A stretch of 64,000 nt of DNA from Ralstonia sp. UBA689 (GTDB lineage Bacteria > Pseudomonadota > Gammaproteobacteria > Burkholderiales > Burkholderiaceae): positions 248,001 to 312,000 of the forward strand of contig NZ_DBMV01000021.1 of the NCBI RefSeq assembly GCF_002298975.1, given 5' to 3'. Below are positions 24,350-33,231 of this stretch, in pieces. The notes beneath the pieces were generated by a model that was not told the DNA's origin, ran no database searches, and saw nothing but the letters and a program-made list of their open reading frames with translations. Both the position numbers and the translations under genes were made by a program. The number at the start of each line of letters is the position of its first letter. The stretch's first letter is position 1.

Positions 24350-26893
24350 ATGACGACGACACTCGCCCCCACCCTCCCAACCACGCCGGTTGTCGGTACC
24401 AGTGCGCCCCTAGTGGCCAATGGCGCGGGCGCATCGCACGTCTCCTGCTATCACTGCGGATCACCACTGGATGGCGCCACCGCGCTCCACGGCAACATCG
24501 CCGGCCAATCCCATGACTTCTGCTGCGCGGGCTGCCAGACCGTCGCGCTGACGCTGCACGCCTCCGGCATGGGCCACGTCTATGACGGTCCGGTCGCTTT
24601 TGCCAAACCCATCGACGGCGACCGCCGCGCCGAAGCCGAAGGCGTATGGTCGACCTATGACCTGCCGGTCATGCGCGAGCGCTTTGTCCGCGCGCGCCCC
24701 GACGGTACGGAGGACTTCTCGCTCGTCATCAGCGGTATGCGCTGTGCGGCATGTGTATGGCTGATCGAGCGGGCCTTGTCGCGCGTGGCGGGTGTTCGCG
24801 AAGCGACGGTCAATTACGCCACCGAACGCGCCCGCATCGTCAGCGAAGCGGGCGCCGTGCGGCTGTCCGAAGTGTTTGCCGCCATCGCCGACGTGGGTTA
24901 CGAGGCATGGCCAGACCAGCCTTCGGCTCGTCGTACAGCCGAGGCGCGTGAACGCCGCAGCCTGCTGATCCGCCTGGGGCTCGCGATGCTCGGGATGATG
25001 CAGGTGATGATGTATGCGTGGCCGGTCTATCTGCACGGCGGCGACATCCCTGCCGACCAAACCCGGCTGATGCAGTGGGCGAGCCTGGTGCTGACGACGC
25101 CGGTAGTGCTGATCTCTGCCGGGCCCATCTTCCGCAACGCGTGGCAGCAGGTGCGGCGCGCGCACGTCGGCATGGACGTGCCGGTGGCGCTCGGTGTCGG
25201 GGCGGCATTTATTGCCAGCGTGTTGGCCACTGTGCACGGCCATGGCGAAACGTATTTCGACTCGGTGACGATGTTCGTCGCCTTCCTTTTGGCGGCGCGT
25301 TATCTTGAATTGCGCGCGCGGCAGAGCGCAGCCTCCGGGGCGGAGGCGTTGGTGCGCCAGTTGCCGGCCACGTGTCGCCGTGTTGATGCTGCGTCCGATG
25401 CAGCCGAGACCATCCCCGTGGCCACCCTGCAAGCAGGGGACTGCGTGGAAGTGCGCGCCGGCGAAGTGCTTCCCGCCGACGGCATCATCGAGCGCGGCGC
25501 CACCGAGATCGACGAATCCCTGCTCTCGGGAGAGAGCCTCCCGCGCCCGCGCGACGTTGGCGATGCTGTCCTGGCGGGCAGCTACAACGTCGCCAGCGCC
25601 ATCCGCGTGCGCGTGAACCGCGTCGGCACGCAGACGCGCCTGGCGGCGATTGTCGATCTGCTCGACCGCGCACTGACCGCCAAGCCGCGCATGGCCGAAC
25701 TTGCGGATCGGGTGGCGGGGCGGTTTGTCGCCGTACTGCTTGGCTGGGCACTGCTCACCGCCATCGCCTGGTGGTGGATCGACCCGAGCCGCATGTTCGC
25801 GGTCACCGTGGCCGTGCTGGTGGTGAGCTGCCCGTGCGCATTGTCGTTGGCGACGCCGTCAGCGCTGGCAGCGGCCAGCGGTGCCCTGGCCCGGCGCGGC
25901 GTGCTGGTTACGCGCGGCCATGCGATCGAAAGCCTTGCGGCCGTCACCGACGTCCTCCTCGACAAGACCGGAACGCTGACGGAAGGTCGCCTGCGCCTGC
26001 TCAGCATCGAGACCCTTGCGGATGTCGATGCCGAAACCTGTCTTGCCATGGCGTGTGCGATGGAGCAGTCGGAGAACCATCCGGTCGCGCAATCGCTGCG
26101 CGCCGGCGGGACGGAGTCGATGGTGCTGCCCGCCGTGTGGGATGCAACCAACGTGCCGGGGCAGGGCGTGCATGCGCAGGTTGACGGCCAGGTGCTGCGA
26201 TTGGGCTCCCGGCCGTTCGCGGCCGCTCACTATGCCGATCAGCCGGTAAAGACCACCTGCTATGGCAGCGGAACGCCACTGGAAGAGGTGCCGCCCGAGG
26301 CTGCCTGCACCGTGATCTGGTTGGGCCGTGACGGACAACCGCTGGCCCGTTTCATCCTCGCCGACACGCCGCGTGCCGATGCGCCCGCCTGCCTGCAGGC
26401 GCTCCGCGCGCAGGGCCTGCGTCTGCATCTTGTTTCCGGCGATGCGTCGGAGACCGTGCACTGGTGGGCCAATCGCCTCGGTATTGACCACGCCGTGGGC
26501 GGCGCCAGCCCCGAAGACAAGCGCGCCTATGTGCAGAAGCTCCAGGCGGGTGGCGCGCGCGTGCTGGCTGTCGGCGACGGCATCAACGATGCGCCGCTGC
26601 TTGCGCAGGCGCAGGTCTCGATTGCCATCGGCAGCGGCGCCGCGCTGGCCCAGGCTGGCGCTGATGCCATTCTCACCGAGCCGCGCCTGTCCGGCATCAG
26701 CGAGGCCGTGTCGATCGGCCGCCGCACGCTGCGCGTGGTGCGCCAGAACCTCGGCTGGGCCTTTGCCTACAACGCGATCAGCATTCCGCTCGCTACGCTG
26801 GGGTGGTTGTCGCCGCTGGTTGCGGGCATCGGCATGTCGGTGTCGTCGCTGCTGGTGGCGCTCAATGCGTGGCGCCTGTCGCGCGCGGTCTAG
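24350..26893 (+). CDS. ccoI: Copper-transporting P-type ATPase CcoI/FixI for cbb3 oxidase assembly
   Basis: An 847-residue P1B ATPase. Its N-terminus has a cysteine-rich metal motif (C33-x2-C36 and C58-C59-x2-C62), then a heavy-metal-associated domain with G-M-R-C-A-A-C (cysteines 132 and 135). The membrane part carries the transport site C494-P-C496; Asp538 in D-K-T-G-T-L-T is phosphorylated; G-D-G-I-N-D-A-P ends the hinge. It supplies copper for the CcoN binuclear centre. The ATG at 24350 lies only about 3 bases from the predicted FNR-dependent start, so the message may be nearly leaderless. ccoS follows 8 bases after its stop. Confidence 0.93.
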   Translation: MTTTLAPTLPTTPVVGTSAPLVANGAGASHVSCYHCGSPLDGATALHGNIAGQSHDFCCAGCQTVALTLHASGMGHVYDGPVAFAKPIDGDRRAEAEGVWSTYDLPVMRERFVRARPDGTEDFSLVISGMRCAACVWLIERALSRVAGVREATVNYATERARIVSEAGAVRLSEVFAAIADVGYEAWPDQPSARRTAEARERRSLLIRLGLAMLGMMQVMMYAWPVYLHGGDIPADQTRLMQWASLVLTTPVVLISAGPIFRNAWQQVRRAHVGMDVPVALGVGAAFIASVLATVHGHGETYFDSVTMFVAFLLAARYLELRARQSAASGAEALVRQLPATCRRVDAASDAAETIPVATLQAGDCVEVRAGEVLPADGIIERGATEIDESLLSGESLPRPRDVGDAVLAGSYNVASAIRVRVNRVGTQTRLAAIVDLLDRALTAKPRMAELADRVAGRFVAVLLGWALLTAIAWWWIDPSRMFAVTVAVLVVSCPCALSLATPSALAAASGALARRGVLVTRGHAIESLAAVTDVLLDKTGTLTEGRLRLLSIETLADVDAETCLAMACAMEQSENHPVAQSLRAGGTESMVLPAVWDATNVPGQGVHAQVDGQVLRLGSRPFAAAHYADQPVKTTCYGSGTPLEEVPPEAACTVIWLGRDGQPLARFILADTPRADAPACLQALRAQGLRLHLVSGDASETVHWWANRLGIDHAVGGASPEDKRAYVQKLQAGGARVLAVGDGINDAPLLAQAQVSIAIGSGAALAQAGADAILTEPRLSGISEAVSIGRRTLRVVRQNLGWAFAYNAISIPLATLGWLSPLVAGIGMSVSSLLVALNAWRLSRAV

Positions 26894-26901
26894 GAGGCGG
26901 C

Positions 26902-27075
26902 ATGGAAACGCTGTTCCTGTTGATTCCGTTGTCGCTGATGCTCGTTTTGGCCATCGTCGGCGCGCTGTGGTGGGCGGTCGGCTCGGGCCAGTACGACGAC
27001 CTGAAGGCGCCCGCGGAGTCGATTCTGCTTGACCCGGACACACCAACCCCGCGCGACACAGGGCTGCGCGACTGA
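26902..27075 (+). CDS. ccoS: cbb3 oxidase maturation protein CcoS
   Basis: A 57-residue protein with a single N-terminal membrane helix (about residues 3-25, L-F-L-L-I-P-L-S-L-M-L-V) followed by W-W-A-V-G-S-G-Q-Y-D-D-L, the hallmark of CcoS, and a short acidic tail. It is needed for cofactor insertion into cbb3 oxidase. TAGGAGG, overlapping the ccoI stop, is an excellent ribosome binding site for the ATG at 26902 and shows coupling to ccoI; the open frame starting further upstream is only an overlap with ccoI. Confidence 0.9.
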   Translation: METLFLLIPLSLMLVLAIVGALWWAVGSGQYDDLKAPAESILLDPDTPTPRDTGLRD

Positions 27076-27103
27076 ACGGCTTAACCACAATGGCCGGGGT
27101 GCC

Positions 27104-27145
27104 TTGATGCACGTCAAGACCTCCAGGTCGTCGGATTCTTAACAT
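27104..27145 (+). promoter_or_regulatory. FNR box and -10 element of ccoN
   Basis: TTGATGCACGTCAA (27104-27117) matches the FNR consensus at 9 of 10 bases. TAACAT at 27140-27145 falls at the position expected for the -10 of a class II FNR promoter, so transcription should begin near 27152. Confidence 0.75.
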
Positions 27146-27179
27146 GACCGCATCAAACCAACTACCTTGGGGAGCAAGC

Positions 27180-28637
27180 ATGGAATCATCCAGCGCGTTG
27201 CAGCACACCCAGACCTTCAACTACCGCGTTATCCGCCAGTTCTCGATCATGACGATCGTCTGGGGCATCGTCGGTATGGCGGTCGGTGCGCTGATCGCGG
27301 CCCAGTTGATCTGGCCGCAACTGAACTTCGGTGTGCCCTGGCTGACGTACGGTCGGCTGCGTCCGCTGCATACCAATGCCGTCATCTTCGCGTTTGGCGG
27401 TAGCGCGCTGTTTGCCACGTCGTACTACGTCGTGCAGCGCACGTGTCAGGTGCGCTTGCTCTCCGACACGCTGGCGGCCTTTACGTTCTGGGGCTGGCAG
27501 GCGGTGATCGTGGCGGCGGCCATCACGCTGCCGATGGGTTTCACCAGCTCGAAGGAATACGCGGAGCTGGAATGGCCGATCGACATCCTCATCACCATCG
27601 TGTGGGTGGTCTACGCCGTCGTGTTCTTCGGCACGATCCTCAAGCGCAAGACCCGGCACATCTATGTGGCCAACTGGTTCTTCGGCGCTTACATCATCAC
27701 GATCGCGCTGCTGCACATCGTCAACAACGCCGAGCTGCCGGTGTCGATGTGGAAATCCTATTCGGCCTATGCAGGCGTGCAGGATGCGATGGTGCAGTGG
27801 TGGTACGGCCACAACGCGGTGGGCTTCTTCCTGACCACCAGCTTCCTGGGGATGATGTATTACTTCGTGCCCAAGCAGGCCGAGCGTCCGATCTATTCGT
27901 ATCGCCTCTCGATCGTGCACTTCTGGGCGCTGAACTTCACCTACATGTGGGCGGGCCCGCACCACCTCCAGTACACGTCGCTGCCCGACTGGGCGCAGTC
28001 GCTGGGCATGGTGTTCTCGCTGATCCTCTTGGCCCCGTCGTGGGGCGGCATGATCAACGGGATCATGACCCTGTCGGGTGCCTGGCACAAACTGCGCACT
28101 GATCCGATCCTGAAGTTCCTGGTGGTGGCGCTGTCGTTCTACGGCATGGCGACGTTCGAAGGCTCGATGATGTCCATCAAGACCGTCAACGCGCTGTCGC
28201 ACTACACCGACTGGACCATTGGCCACGTGCACTCCGGCGCGCTGGGCTGGGTGGCGATGATCACCATCGGCTCGATGTATTACATGATCCCGCGCCTGTT
28301 TGGTCAGCAGAAGATGTACAGCACGCGCCTGATCGAGGTGCACTTCTGGGTGGCGACCATCGGCGTGGTGCTCTACATCTCCGCCATGTGGGTCGCTGGC
28401 GTCATGCAAGGCCTGATGTGGCGTGCCACCGAAGCCGACGGTACGCTCACCTACAGCTTTGTCGAGGCGGTGAAGGCAACGTATCCGTTCTACCTGATCC
28501 GTCTGGCCGGTGGCCTGTGCTTCCTGGGCGGCATGCTGCTGATGGCATTCAACGTCTTCAAGACCATCCAGGGCAGCAAGGCAGTGGATGCGCCGATTCC
28601 TCAACCCGCCCAGGCCCCATTGGCCGCGGCACAGTGA
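27180..28637 (+). CDS. ccoN: cbb3-type cytochrome c oxidase subunit I
   Basis: The 485-residue catalytic subunit carrying haem b, high-spin haem b3 and CuB, in the inner membrane with about twelve helices. Family blocks are plain: L-R-P-L-H-T-N-A-V-I-F-A-F-G-G, G-H-N-A-V-G-F-F-L-T-T with the metal-binding histidine, G-P-H-H-L-Q-Y-T and H-V-H-S-G-A-L-G-W. I choose ATG 27180, which has GGGGAG just upstream; an ATG at 27144 falls inside the -10 element of the predicted FNR promoter and cannot be in that transcript. It reduces oxygen with high affinity under low oxygen. ccoO follows after 10 bases. Confidence 0.96.
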   Translation: MESSSALQHTQTFNYRVIRQFSIMTIVWGIVGMAVGALIAAQLIWPQLNFGVPWLTYGRLRPLHTNAVIFAFGGSALFATSYYVVQRTCQVRLLSDTLAAFTFWGWQAVIVAAAITLPMGFTSSKEYAELEWPIDILITIVWVVYAVVFFGTILKRKTRHIYVANWFFGAYIITIALLHIVNNAELPVSMWKSYSAYAGVQDAMVQWWYGHNAVGFFLTTSFLGMMYYFVPKQAERPIYSYRLSIVHFWALNFTYMWAGPHHLQYTSLPDWAQSLGMVFSLILLAPSWGGMINGIMTLSGAWHKLRTDPILKFLVVALSFYGMATFEGSMMSIKTVNALSHYTDWTIGHVHSGALGWVAMITIGSMYYMIPRLFGQQKMYSTRLIEVHFWVATIGVVLYISAMWVAGVMQGLMWRATEADGTLTYSFVEAVKATYPFYLIRLAGGLCFLGGMLLMAFNVFKTIQGSKAVDAPIPQPAQAPLAAAQ

Positions 28638-28647
28638 GGAGATGAGC

Positions 28648-29325
28648 ATGAGCAACCAATCCAACAATCGCTTCTTTACGCACGAGACGCTGGAAAAGAA
28701 CATTGGCCTGCTGATCGTGATGACACTTGTCGTGGTCAGCATTGCCGGTCTGGTGCAGATCGTGCCGCTGTTCTTCCAGCATTCGACCACCGAGCCGGTC
28801 AAGGGTATTGCGCCGTATTCGCCGCTGCGGCTGGCGGGGCGCGATATCTACATCCGCGAAGGCTGTGTCGGCTGTCACTCGCAGCAGGTGCGCACGCTGC
28901 GCGCCGAGACCGAGCGCTATGGCCACTATTCGCTGGCCGGCGAGTCGGTCTACGACCACCCGTTCCTGTGGGGCTCGAAGCGCACCGGCCCGGATCTGGC
29001 ACGCGTTGGTCAACGCTATTCGGACGACTGGCACCGCATCCACCTGCGTGACCCGCGCGCAGTGGTGCCCGAGTCGAACATGCCTTCCTACGCCTGGCTC
29101 GCCAAGACGCCGCTGAACAACAGCGACATCGAAAAGAAGATGCAAGTGCTGCGCAAGCTCGGCGTGCCCTACACGGATGCACAGATTGCTGGCGCACGCG
29201 AGCAGCTTGTCGGCAAGACCGAGGAAGACGCCGTGGTGGCCTTTCTGCAGGGCCTGGGCGTGGAAATGCGCAACTTACGCGATGTGGCTGCAGCACCGTC
29301 CGCCACCGTTGCAGCAGGGGAGTGA
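28648..29325 (+). CDS. ccoO: cbb3-type cytochrome c oxidase subunit II (monohaem cytochrome c)
   Basis: A 225-residue subunit with one N-terminal membrane anchor (about residues 18-40) and a periplasmic cytochrome c domain; haem c is bound by C73-V-G-C76-H77. It passes electrons from CcoP to CcoN. Two ATGs compete, 28642 and 28648; GAGGAG at 28636-28641 touches the first and is correctly spaced for the second, so 28648 is preferred. The ribosome binding site overlaps the ccoN stop codon. Confidence 0.95.
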   Translation: MSNQSNNRFFTHETLEKNIGLLIVMTLVVVSIAGLVQIVPLFFQHSTTEPVKGIAPYSPLRLAGRDIYIREGCVGCHSQQVRTLRAETERYGHYSLAGESVYDHPFLWGSKRTGPDLARVGQRYSDDWHRIHLRDPRAVVPESNMPSYAWLAKTPLNNSDIEKKMQVLRKLGVPYTDAQIAGAREQLVGKTEEDAVVAFLQGLGVEMRNLRDVAAAPSATVAAGE

Positions 29326-29328
29326 GCC

Positions 29329-29511
29329 ATGGCCATGTTGAGCGCAATCTCTACTGCAGTCTTTCTGGTGCTGTTCGTGTGCATCAGTTGGTGGGCGTTC
29401 TCCGCGCATCGTCGCGCCGCGAACGAGGAGTCGGCCATGTTGCCGTTCCTGCTGCCCGATGAAGCCGAGGTCGCCGGTGCACGCGTAGACGCGTCGCGCC
29501 CACATCAATAA
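29329..29511 (+). CDS. ccoQ: cbb3-type oxidase subunit CcoQ
   Basis: A 60-residue protein with one membrane helix (about residues 5-25) followed by S-A-H-R-R-A-A-N-E-E-S-A-M-L-P-F, typical of CcoQ. It stabilises the oxidase complex and is not essential for catalysis in studied relatives. It lies 3 bases after ccoO and 12 before ccoP, fully inside the operon. Confidence 0.9.
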   Translation: MAMLSAISTAVFLVLFVCISWWAFSAHRRAANEESAMLPFLLPDEAEVAGARVDASRPHQ

Positions 29512-29523
29512 GGACATCGAATC

Positions 29524-30453
29524 ATGAGCGACTTCATTTCCGAGTTCTGGGGGTATTACATCGCAGCGATTGCCCTGGTGGGCATCGTGTGGTGTGTCTG
29601 GCTGCTGTTCTCGCAGCGGCGTATCCAGGTCGCGCCGGGCCAGAATGCCGGCGACGATACCGGCCACGTGTGGGACGGCGACCTGCGCGAGCTGAACAAC
29701 CCGCTGCCGCGCTGGTGGATGTGGATGTTCCTGCTGTCGTGCATCTTTGCCTTGACGTATCTGATCCTGTATCCGGGTCTGGGCGCGTTTGGCGGTGTGC
29801 TGGGTTTCTCCACGCGCGGCGAACTGGCCGCGCAGCGTGCCGATGCCGACGCGAAGGTGCGACCGCTCTATGCGCGCTATGCGTCCATGGACATCAAGCA
29901 GATCGCCGCCGATCCGCAGGCACGCGAGATCGGCCAGCGTCTGTTCCTGAACAACTGCGCGCAATGCCATGGGTCGGACGCGGGCGGCTCGAAGGGCTTC
30001 CCGAATCTGACCGACAACGACTGGCTGTACGGCGGTGATCCGGAGACGATCCTCACCACCATCACCAAGGGCCGTCATGGCGTCATGCCGTCGTTGGCCG
30101 CCGTGGTGGATGGCAACCAGGCCGTCAACGTCGCCAACTACGTGCGCTCGCTGTCGGGCCTGTCCTACGATCCGATCAAGGCCTCGCGTGGCGAGTCGAC
30201 CTTCAAGACGGTCTGTGCGGCCTGCCACACGGCCACCGGCAAGGGCAACCAGGCACTCGGCGCGCCGAACCTGACCGACCGCGTCTGGTTGTACGGCAGT
30301 GCGGAGGCGACCATCGTCGAGACCATCCTCAAGGGCCGCGACAACACGATGCCAGCGCATGAGAATCTGCTCTCGCCGGAGAAGATCCGCATGCTGGCGG
30401 CCTACGTGTGGGGGCTGTCGAACACTGGCACTAGCGCGAGCGCCCAGCAATGA
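29524..30453 (+). CDS. ccoP: cbb3-type cytochrome c oxidase subunit III (dihaem cytochrome c)
   Basis: A 309-residue subunit with two N-terminal membrane segments (about 9-31 and 63-84) and two cytochrome c domains. Haem sites are C145-A-Q-C148-H149 and C231-A-A-C234-H235, each with a downstream methionine candidate (for example G-V-M-P near 188 and N-T-M-P-A near 275). It takes electrons from soluble cytochrome c or the bc1 complex. The N-terminal W-D-G-D-L-R-E-L-N-N-P-L-P-R-W-W block is a family hallmark. Its end overlaps ccoG by four bases (ATGA). Confidence 0.96.
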   Translation: MSDFISEFWGYYIAAIALVGIVWCVWLLFSQRRIQVAPGQNAGDDTGHVWDGDLRELNNPLPRWWMWMFLLSCIFALTYLILYPGLGAFGGVLGFSTRGELAAQRADADAKVRPLYARYASMDIKQIAADPQAREIGQRLFLNNCAQCHGSDAGGSKGFPNLTDNDWLYGGDPETILTTITKGRHGVMPSLAAVVDGNQAVNVANYVRSLSGLSYDPIKASRGESTFKTVCAACHTATGKGNQALGAPNLTDRVWLYGSAEATIVETILKGRDNTMPAHENLLSPEKIRMLAAYVWGLSNTGTSASAQQ

Positions 30454-31913
30454 GTGACCAAGAACCCGCCTGGCGCCCGATGACGCCTGCCACTACGGCG
30501 GCAGGCGCCGATGATGCGCCGACCGAGCAGATGCTCTACGAGGTGCGGCGCAAGATCTATCCGCGCGCCGTGACTGGAGCCTTCGCGCGCTGGCGCGTTT
30601 GGCTGGTGCTGGCCACGCAGGCCATCTTCTACGGCCTGCCGTGGTTCCAGTGGAACGGGCGCCAAGCCGTGCTGTTCGACTTGGGCGCACGCAAGTTCTA
30701 CCTGTTCGGTTTGGTGTTGTGGCCGCAGGACGTGATTTACCTGACGTTGCTGCTGGTGCTGTCGGCGCTGGGGCTGTTCCTGTTTACGGCGATAGCGGGG
30801 CGGCTATTCTGCGGGTACGCCTGTCCGCAGACGGTCTACACCGAAATCTTCATGTGGATCGAGCGGCATATCGAAGGCGACCGCTTCGCCCGCATCCGCC
30901 TGGACGGCGAGCGTTGGAGTCTGCGCAAGCTGCGACTGAAGACCGCCAAGCACGCGGCCTGGGTGCTGATCGCGTTGTGGACGGGCTTCTCCTTCGTTGG
31001 CTTCTTCACGCCGATCCGCGAACTCGGCATGGAGGTGTGGACCCTTTCGCTCGGCCCCTGGCAGACCTTCTGGATGCTGTTCTACGCGTTCGCCACCTGG
31101 GGTAACGCGGGCTTCATGCGCGAGCAGGTATGCCGCTACATGTGCCCGTATGCGCGCTTCCAGAGCGTGATGGTCGACCCCGATACCTACGTCGTCACGT
31201 ACGACACACAGCGCGGCGAGCCGCGCGGCAGCCGTTCACGCAACGCCGACTTTGCAGCGCAAGGCCTCGGCGCATGCGTGGACTGCAGCATCTGTGTGCA
31301 AGTGTGCCCGACGGGCATCGACATCCGCGAGGGTCTGCAGTACGAGTGCATTGGCTGCGGTGCCTGTATCGACGCCTGTGATCAGGTGATGGACAAGATG
31401 CGCTACCCGCGCGGCCTGATCCGCTACACGACCGAACGCTCGATACGCGACCGGCTTACCCCGCAGCAGACACGCCAGCACTTGTTGCGTCCTCGCGTGC
31501 TGGTCTACACCGGGATCATGCTGGTGCTCATCGCGGGCTTCGTAACGGCATTGGCGATGCGCAAGCCACTCAAGGTGGACGTGATCCGCGATCGTGGCGC
31601 GCTGGCGCGCGAAGTGGATGGCGATAAGATCGAAAACGTCTATCGTCTGCAGTTGATGAATGCGTCCGAGCATCCCGTTCGCGTGACCGTGACCGCCGAA
31701 GGCCTGCCGCAATTGCAGGTGCTCGGTGGCCGTGGCGAATCGACGACGCTTGAACTGGCGCCGGCGGCCAATCGGCTCTTGCCTGTGCTGGTGCGTCGCC
31801 CGGCCGACGACGTGCCGCCCGGCTCGCATAAGATCAGTTTCGTCATCCAGGCAGATGACGGCAGCGAAAGCCTCGTGCTGCGTGAGCCGTCGAGCTTCAT
31901 CGTGCCGCGCTGA
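30450..31913 (+). CDS. ccoG: cbb3 oxidase accessory iron-sulfur protein CcoG
   Basis: A 487-residue polyferredoxin-like membrane protein. Membrane helices lie near residues 50-70, 90-115, 165-185, 200-220 and 350-372. A cluster-binding motif C-G-Y-A-C-P-Q-T occurs near 120 and two [4Fe-4S] motifs, C-V-D-C-S-I-C-V-Q-V-C-P and C-I-G-C-G-A-C-I-D-A-C-D, near 275-310. The C-terminal 110 residues form a periplasmic Ig-like domain. In studied relatives CcoG reduces copper for cbb3 maturation. It overlaps ccoP and is followed by the short ccoH. Confidence 0.92.
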   Translation: MSDQEPAWRPMTPATTAAGADDAPTEQMLYEVRRKIYPRAVTGAFARWRVWLVLATQAIFYGLPWFQWNGRQAVLFDLGARKFYLFGLVLWPQDVIYLTLLLVLSALGLFLFTAIAGRLFCGYACPQTVYTEIFMWIERHIEGDRFARIRLDGERWSLRKLRLKTAKHAAWVLIALWTGFSFVGFFTPIRELGMEVWTLSLGPWQTFWMLFYAFATWGNAGFMREQVCRYMCPYARFQSVMVDPDTYVVTYDTQRGEPRGSRSRNADFAAQGLGACVDCSICVQVCPTGIDIREGLQYECIGCGACIDACDQVMDKMRYPRGLIRYTTERSIRDRLTPQQTRQHLLRPRVLVYTGIMLVLIAGFVTALAMRKPLKVDVIRDRGALAREVDGDKIENVYRLQLMNASEHPVRVTVTAEGLPQLQVLGGRGESTTLELAPAANRLLPVLVRRPADDVPPGSHKISFVIQADDGSESLVLREPSSFIVPR

Positions 31914-31944
31914 CGCGGCATCCCATACACGAGAGGAGGCACAG

Positions 31945-32172
31945 ATGCACGCAACGCAATCTTCCGCACCCGCCAACCCGTGGTGGCGCGAGCCTTGGCC
32001 GTGGCTGCTGATGGCGGGCCCCCTTGTCGCCATGATCGGCTGCGGTGTGACCATCTGGCTGGCTGTGTCGCATCCCGATCCGGTCATCCAGGACAACGTC
32101 GTGCGGCGCGGGCTGGTCGTCGAGAAGAGCACCACCGTGCCGGCGCACGCCGCTCACGGGGAGGTCCGATGA
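31945..32172 (+). CDS. Short CcoH/FixH-like membrane protein
   Basis: A 75-residue protein following GAGAGGAGG. The N-terminal half reads like CcoH/FixH: N-P-W-W-R-E-P-W-P-W-L-L before the helix, then W-L-A-V-S-H-P-D-P-V-I and a V-V-R-R-G-L stretch. The large periplasmic domain that makes usual FixH proteins about 150 residues long is missing. Its position between ccoG and the end of the cluster fits a role in cbb3 assembly or stability. The stop overlaps the next start (ATGA). Confidence 0.7.
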   Translation: MHATQSSAPANPWWREPWPWLLMAGPLVAMIGCGVTIWLAVSHPDPVIQDNVVRRGLVVEKSTTVPAHAAHGEVR

Positions 32173-32423
32173 AACGCCGCCTGCTGATGTGGATTCTGTG
32201 GCCGGCGTTTATCTGCGCCGCGCTCGCCGAGCTGGTCGTTTTTGCCGTGGTGGACCCGGCGGATCTACGTTTCTTCGGCGAGCAGATCACGGTGTCGGCC
32301 GAGGCGGTCTACACGGTGTCGTTCTTTGTGTTCTGGTTGCTGTGCGGATTGTCGAGCGCGCTCACGCTGTATGTGTCACCGGGCATCGGCAAGCTGGAGG
32401 CACATGAGCATCCGCTCGTGTGA
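32169..32423 (+). CDS. Small two-helix membrane protein at the end of the cco cluster
   Basis: An 84-residue protein with two hydrophobic helices (about residues 6-25 and 45-68) and a short C-terminus ending in S-P-G-I-G-K-L-E-A-H-E-H-P. The ATG overlaps the stop of the short CcoH gene by four bases, so it is translationally coupled to it. I recognise no named family. Given its place, a part in cbb3 assembly is possible but unproven; it might supply a function lost from the shortened CcoH. Confidence 0.65.
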   Translation: MKRRLLMWILWPAFICAALAELVVFAVVDPADLRFFGEQITVSAEAVYTVSFFVFWLLCGLSSALTLYVSPGIGKLEAHEHPLV

Positions 32424-32451
32424 GCGGGTGCTCAGGAATTGACGAGGCGAC

Positions 32452-33180
32452 TCAGGCGGCCTGGCCGCTCATGACCTGGCGCAGGCCGGCCATATCGACC
32501 AGTTTGACGTGGCGCTGGCGGATCTGGATCAGGCCTGCCTCGGCAAAGCGAGAGAACAGGCGGCTGACGGTTTCGAGCTTCAGGCCCAGGTAGCTGCCGA
32601 GTTCCTCGCGGCTCATGCGCAGCACGAACTCGGTCGACGAGTACCCGCGCTGCGCGGAGCGTTTGGACAGGTTGAGCAGGAATGCAGCAAGGCGCTCCTC
32701 GGCGCGCATTGAGCCGAGCGTGAGCAGCATCAGGTGGTCCTGCGAGATTTCCTTGCTCATGAGGCGCAGGAACTGATGCTGCAGCGAAGGCAGCCGGCGT
32801 GAGAGCTGTTGCAGTTGGTCGTACCGCACCACGCAGACTTCGGTGTCTTCCAGCGCGGTGGCGTCTGACACATGGCGCATCTCGCCGATGCCGTCAAGCC
32901 CGACGATCTCGCCCGGCAAATGGAACCCCGTGATCTGGTGGCGGCCATCTTCGAGCGTCACGTGCGTCTTGAGCGTGCCGAACCGAATGCCGTACACGCC
33001 CTCAAGCGGCTCGCCAAGGGCGTAGAGCGTCTGCCCCTTCTTGATGCGGATGCGCTCGGTCACCAGTTCATCCATTTTCCGCACGTCGTCCGAATTCATT
33101 CCCACTGGCAGGCAGATTTGCCCAAGGACGCAGGTCGAACAACGCGAGGCTTGGTCGGAGAGTGCGATTCGTGTGAGCAC
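32452..33180 (-). CDS. fnr: FNR-type oxygen-sensing transcriptional regulator
   Basis: A 242-residue Crp/FNR regulator with the four cysteines that hold an oxygen-labile [4Fe-4S] cluster: C14, C17 and C23 in C-S-T-C-V-L-G-Q-I-C, and C116 in T-E-V-C-V-V. The cyclic-nucleotide-like fold spans about 30-150, and the C-terminal helix-turn-helix contains L-G-L-K-L-E-T-V-S-R-L-F, whose E and S-R contacts predict recognition of TTGAT half-sites. It should activate the ccoI and ccoN promoters, whose boxes match this site. It converges on the cco operon; its likely promoter lies in the palindrome at 33232-33251. Confidence 0.95.
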   Translation of the reverse strand: MLTRIALSDQASRCSTCVLGQICLPVGMNSDDVRKMDELVTERIRIKKGQTLYALGEPLEGVYGIRFGTLKTHVTLEDGRHQITGFHLPGEIVGLDGIGEMRHVSDATALEDTEVCVVRYDQLQQLSRRLPSLQHQFLRLMSKEISQDHLMLLTLGSMRAEERLAAFLLNLSKRSAQRGYSSTEFVLRMSREELGSYLGLKLETVSRLFSRFAEAGLIQIRQRHVKLVDMAGLRQVMSGQAA

Positions 33181-33231
33181 GGGGGCGACTGGATTTCGAA
33201 GAGGTGGAATGAGGAATTCTTATGGTGTAAC

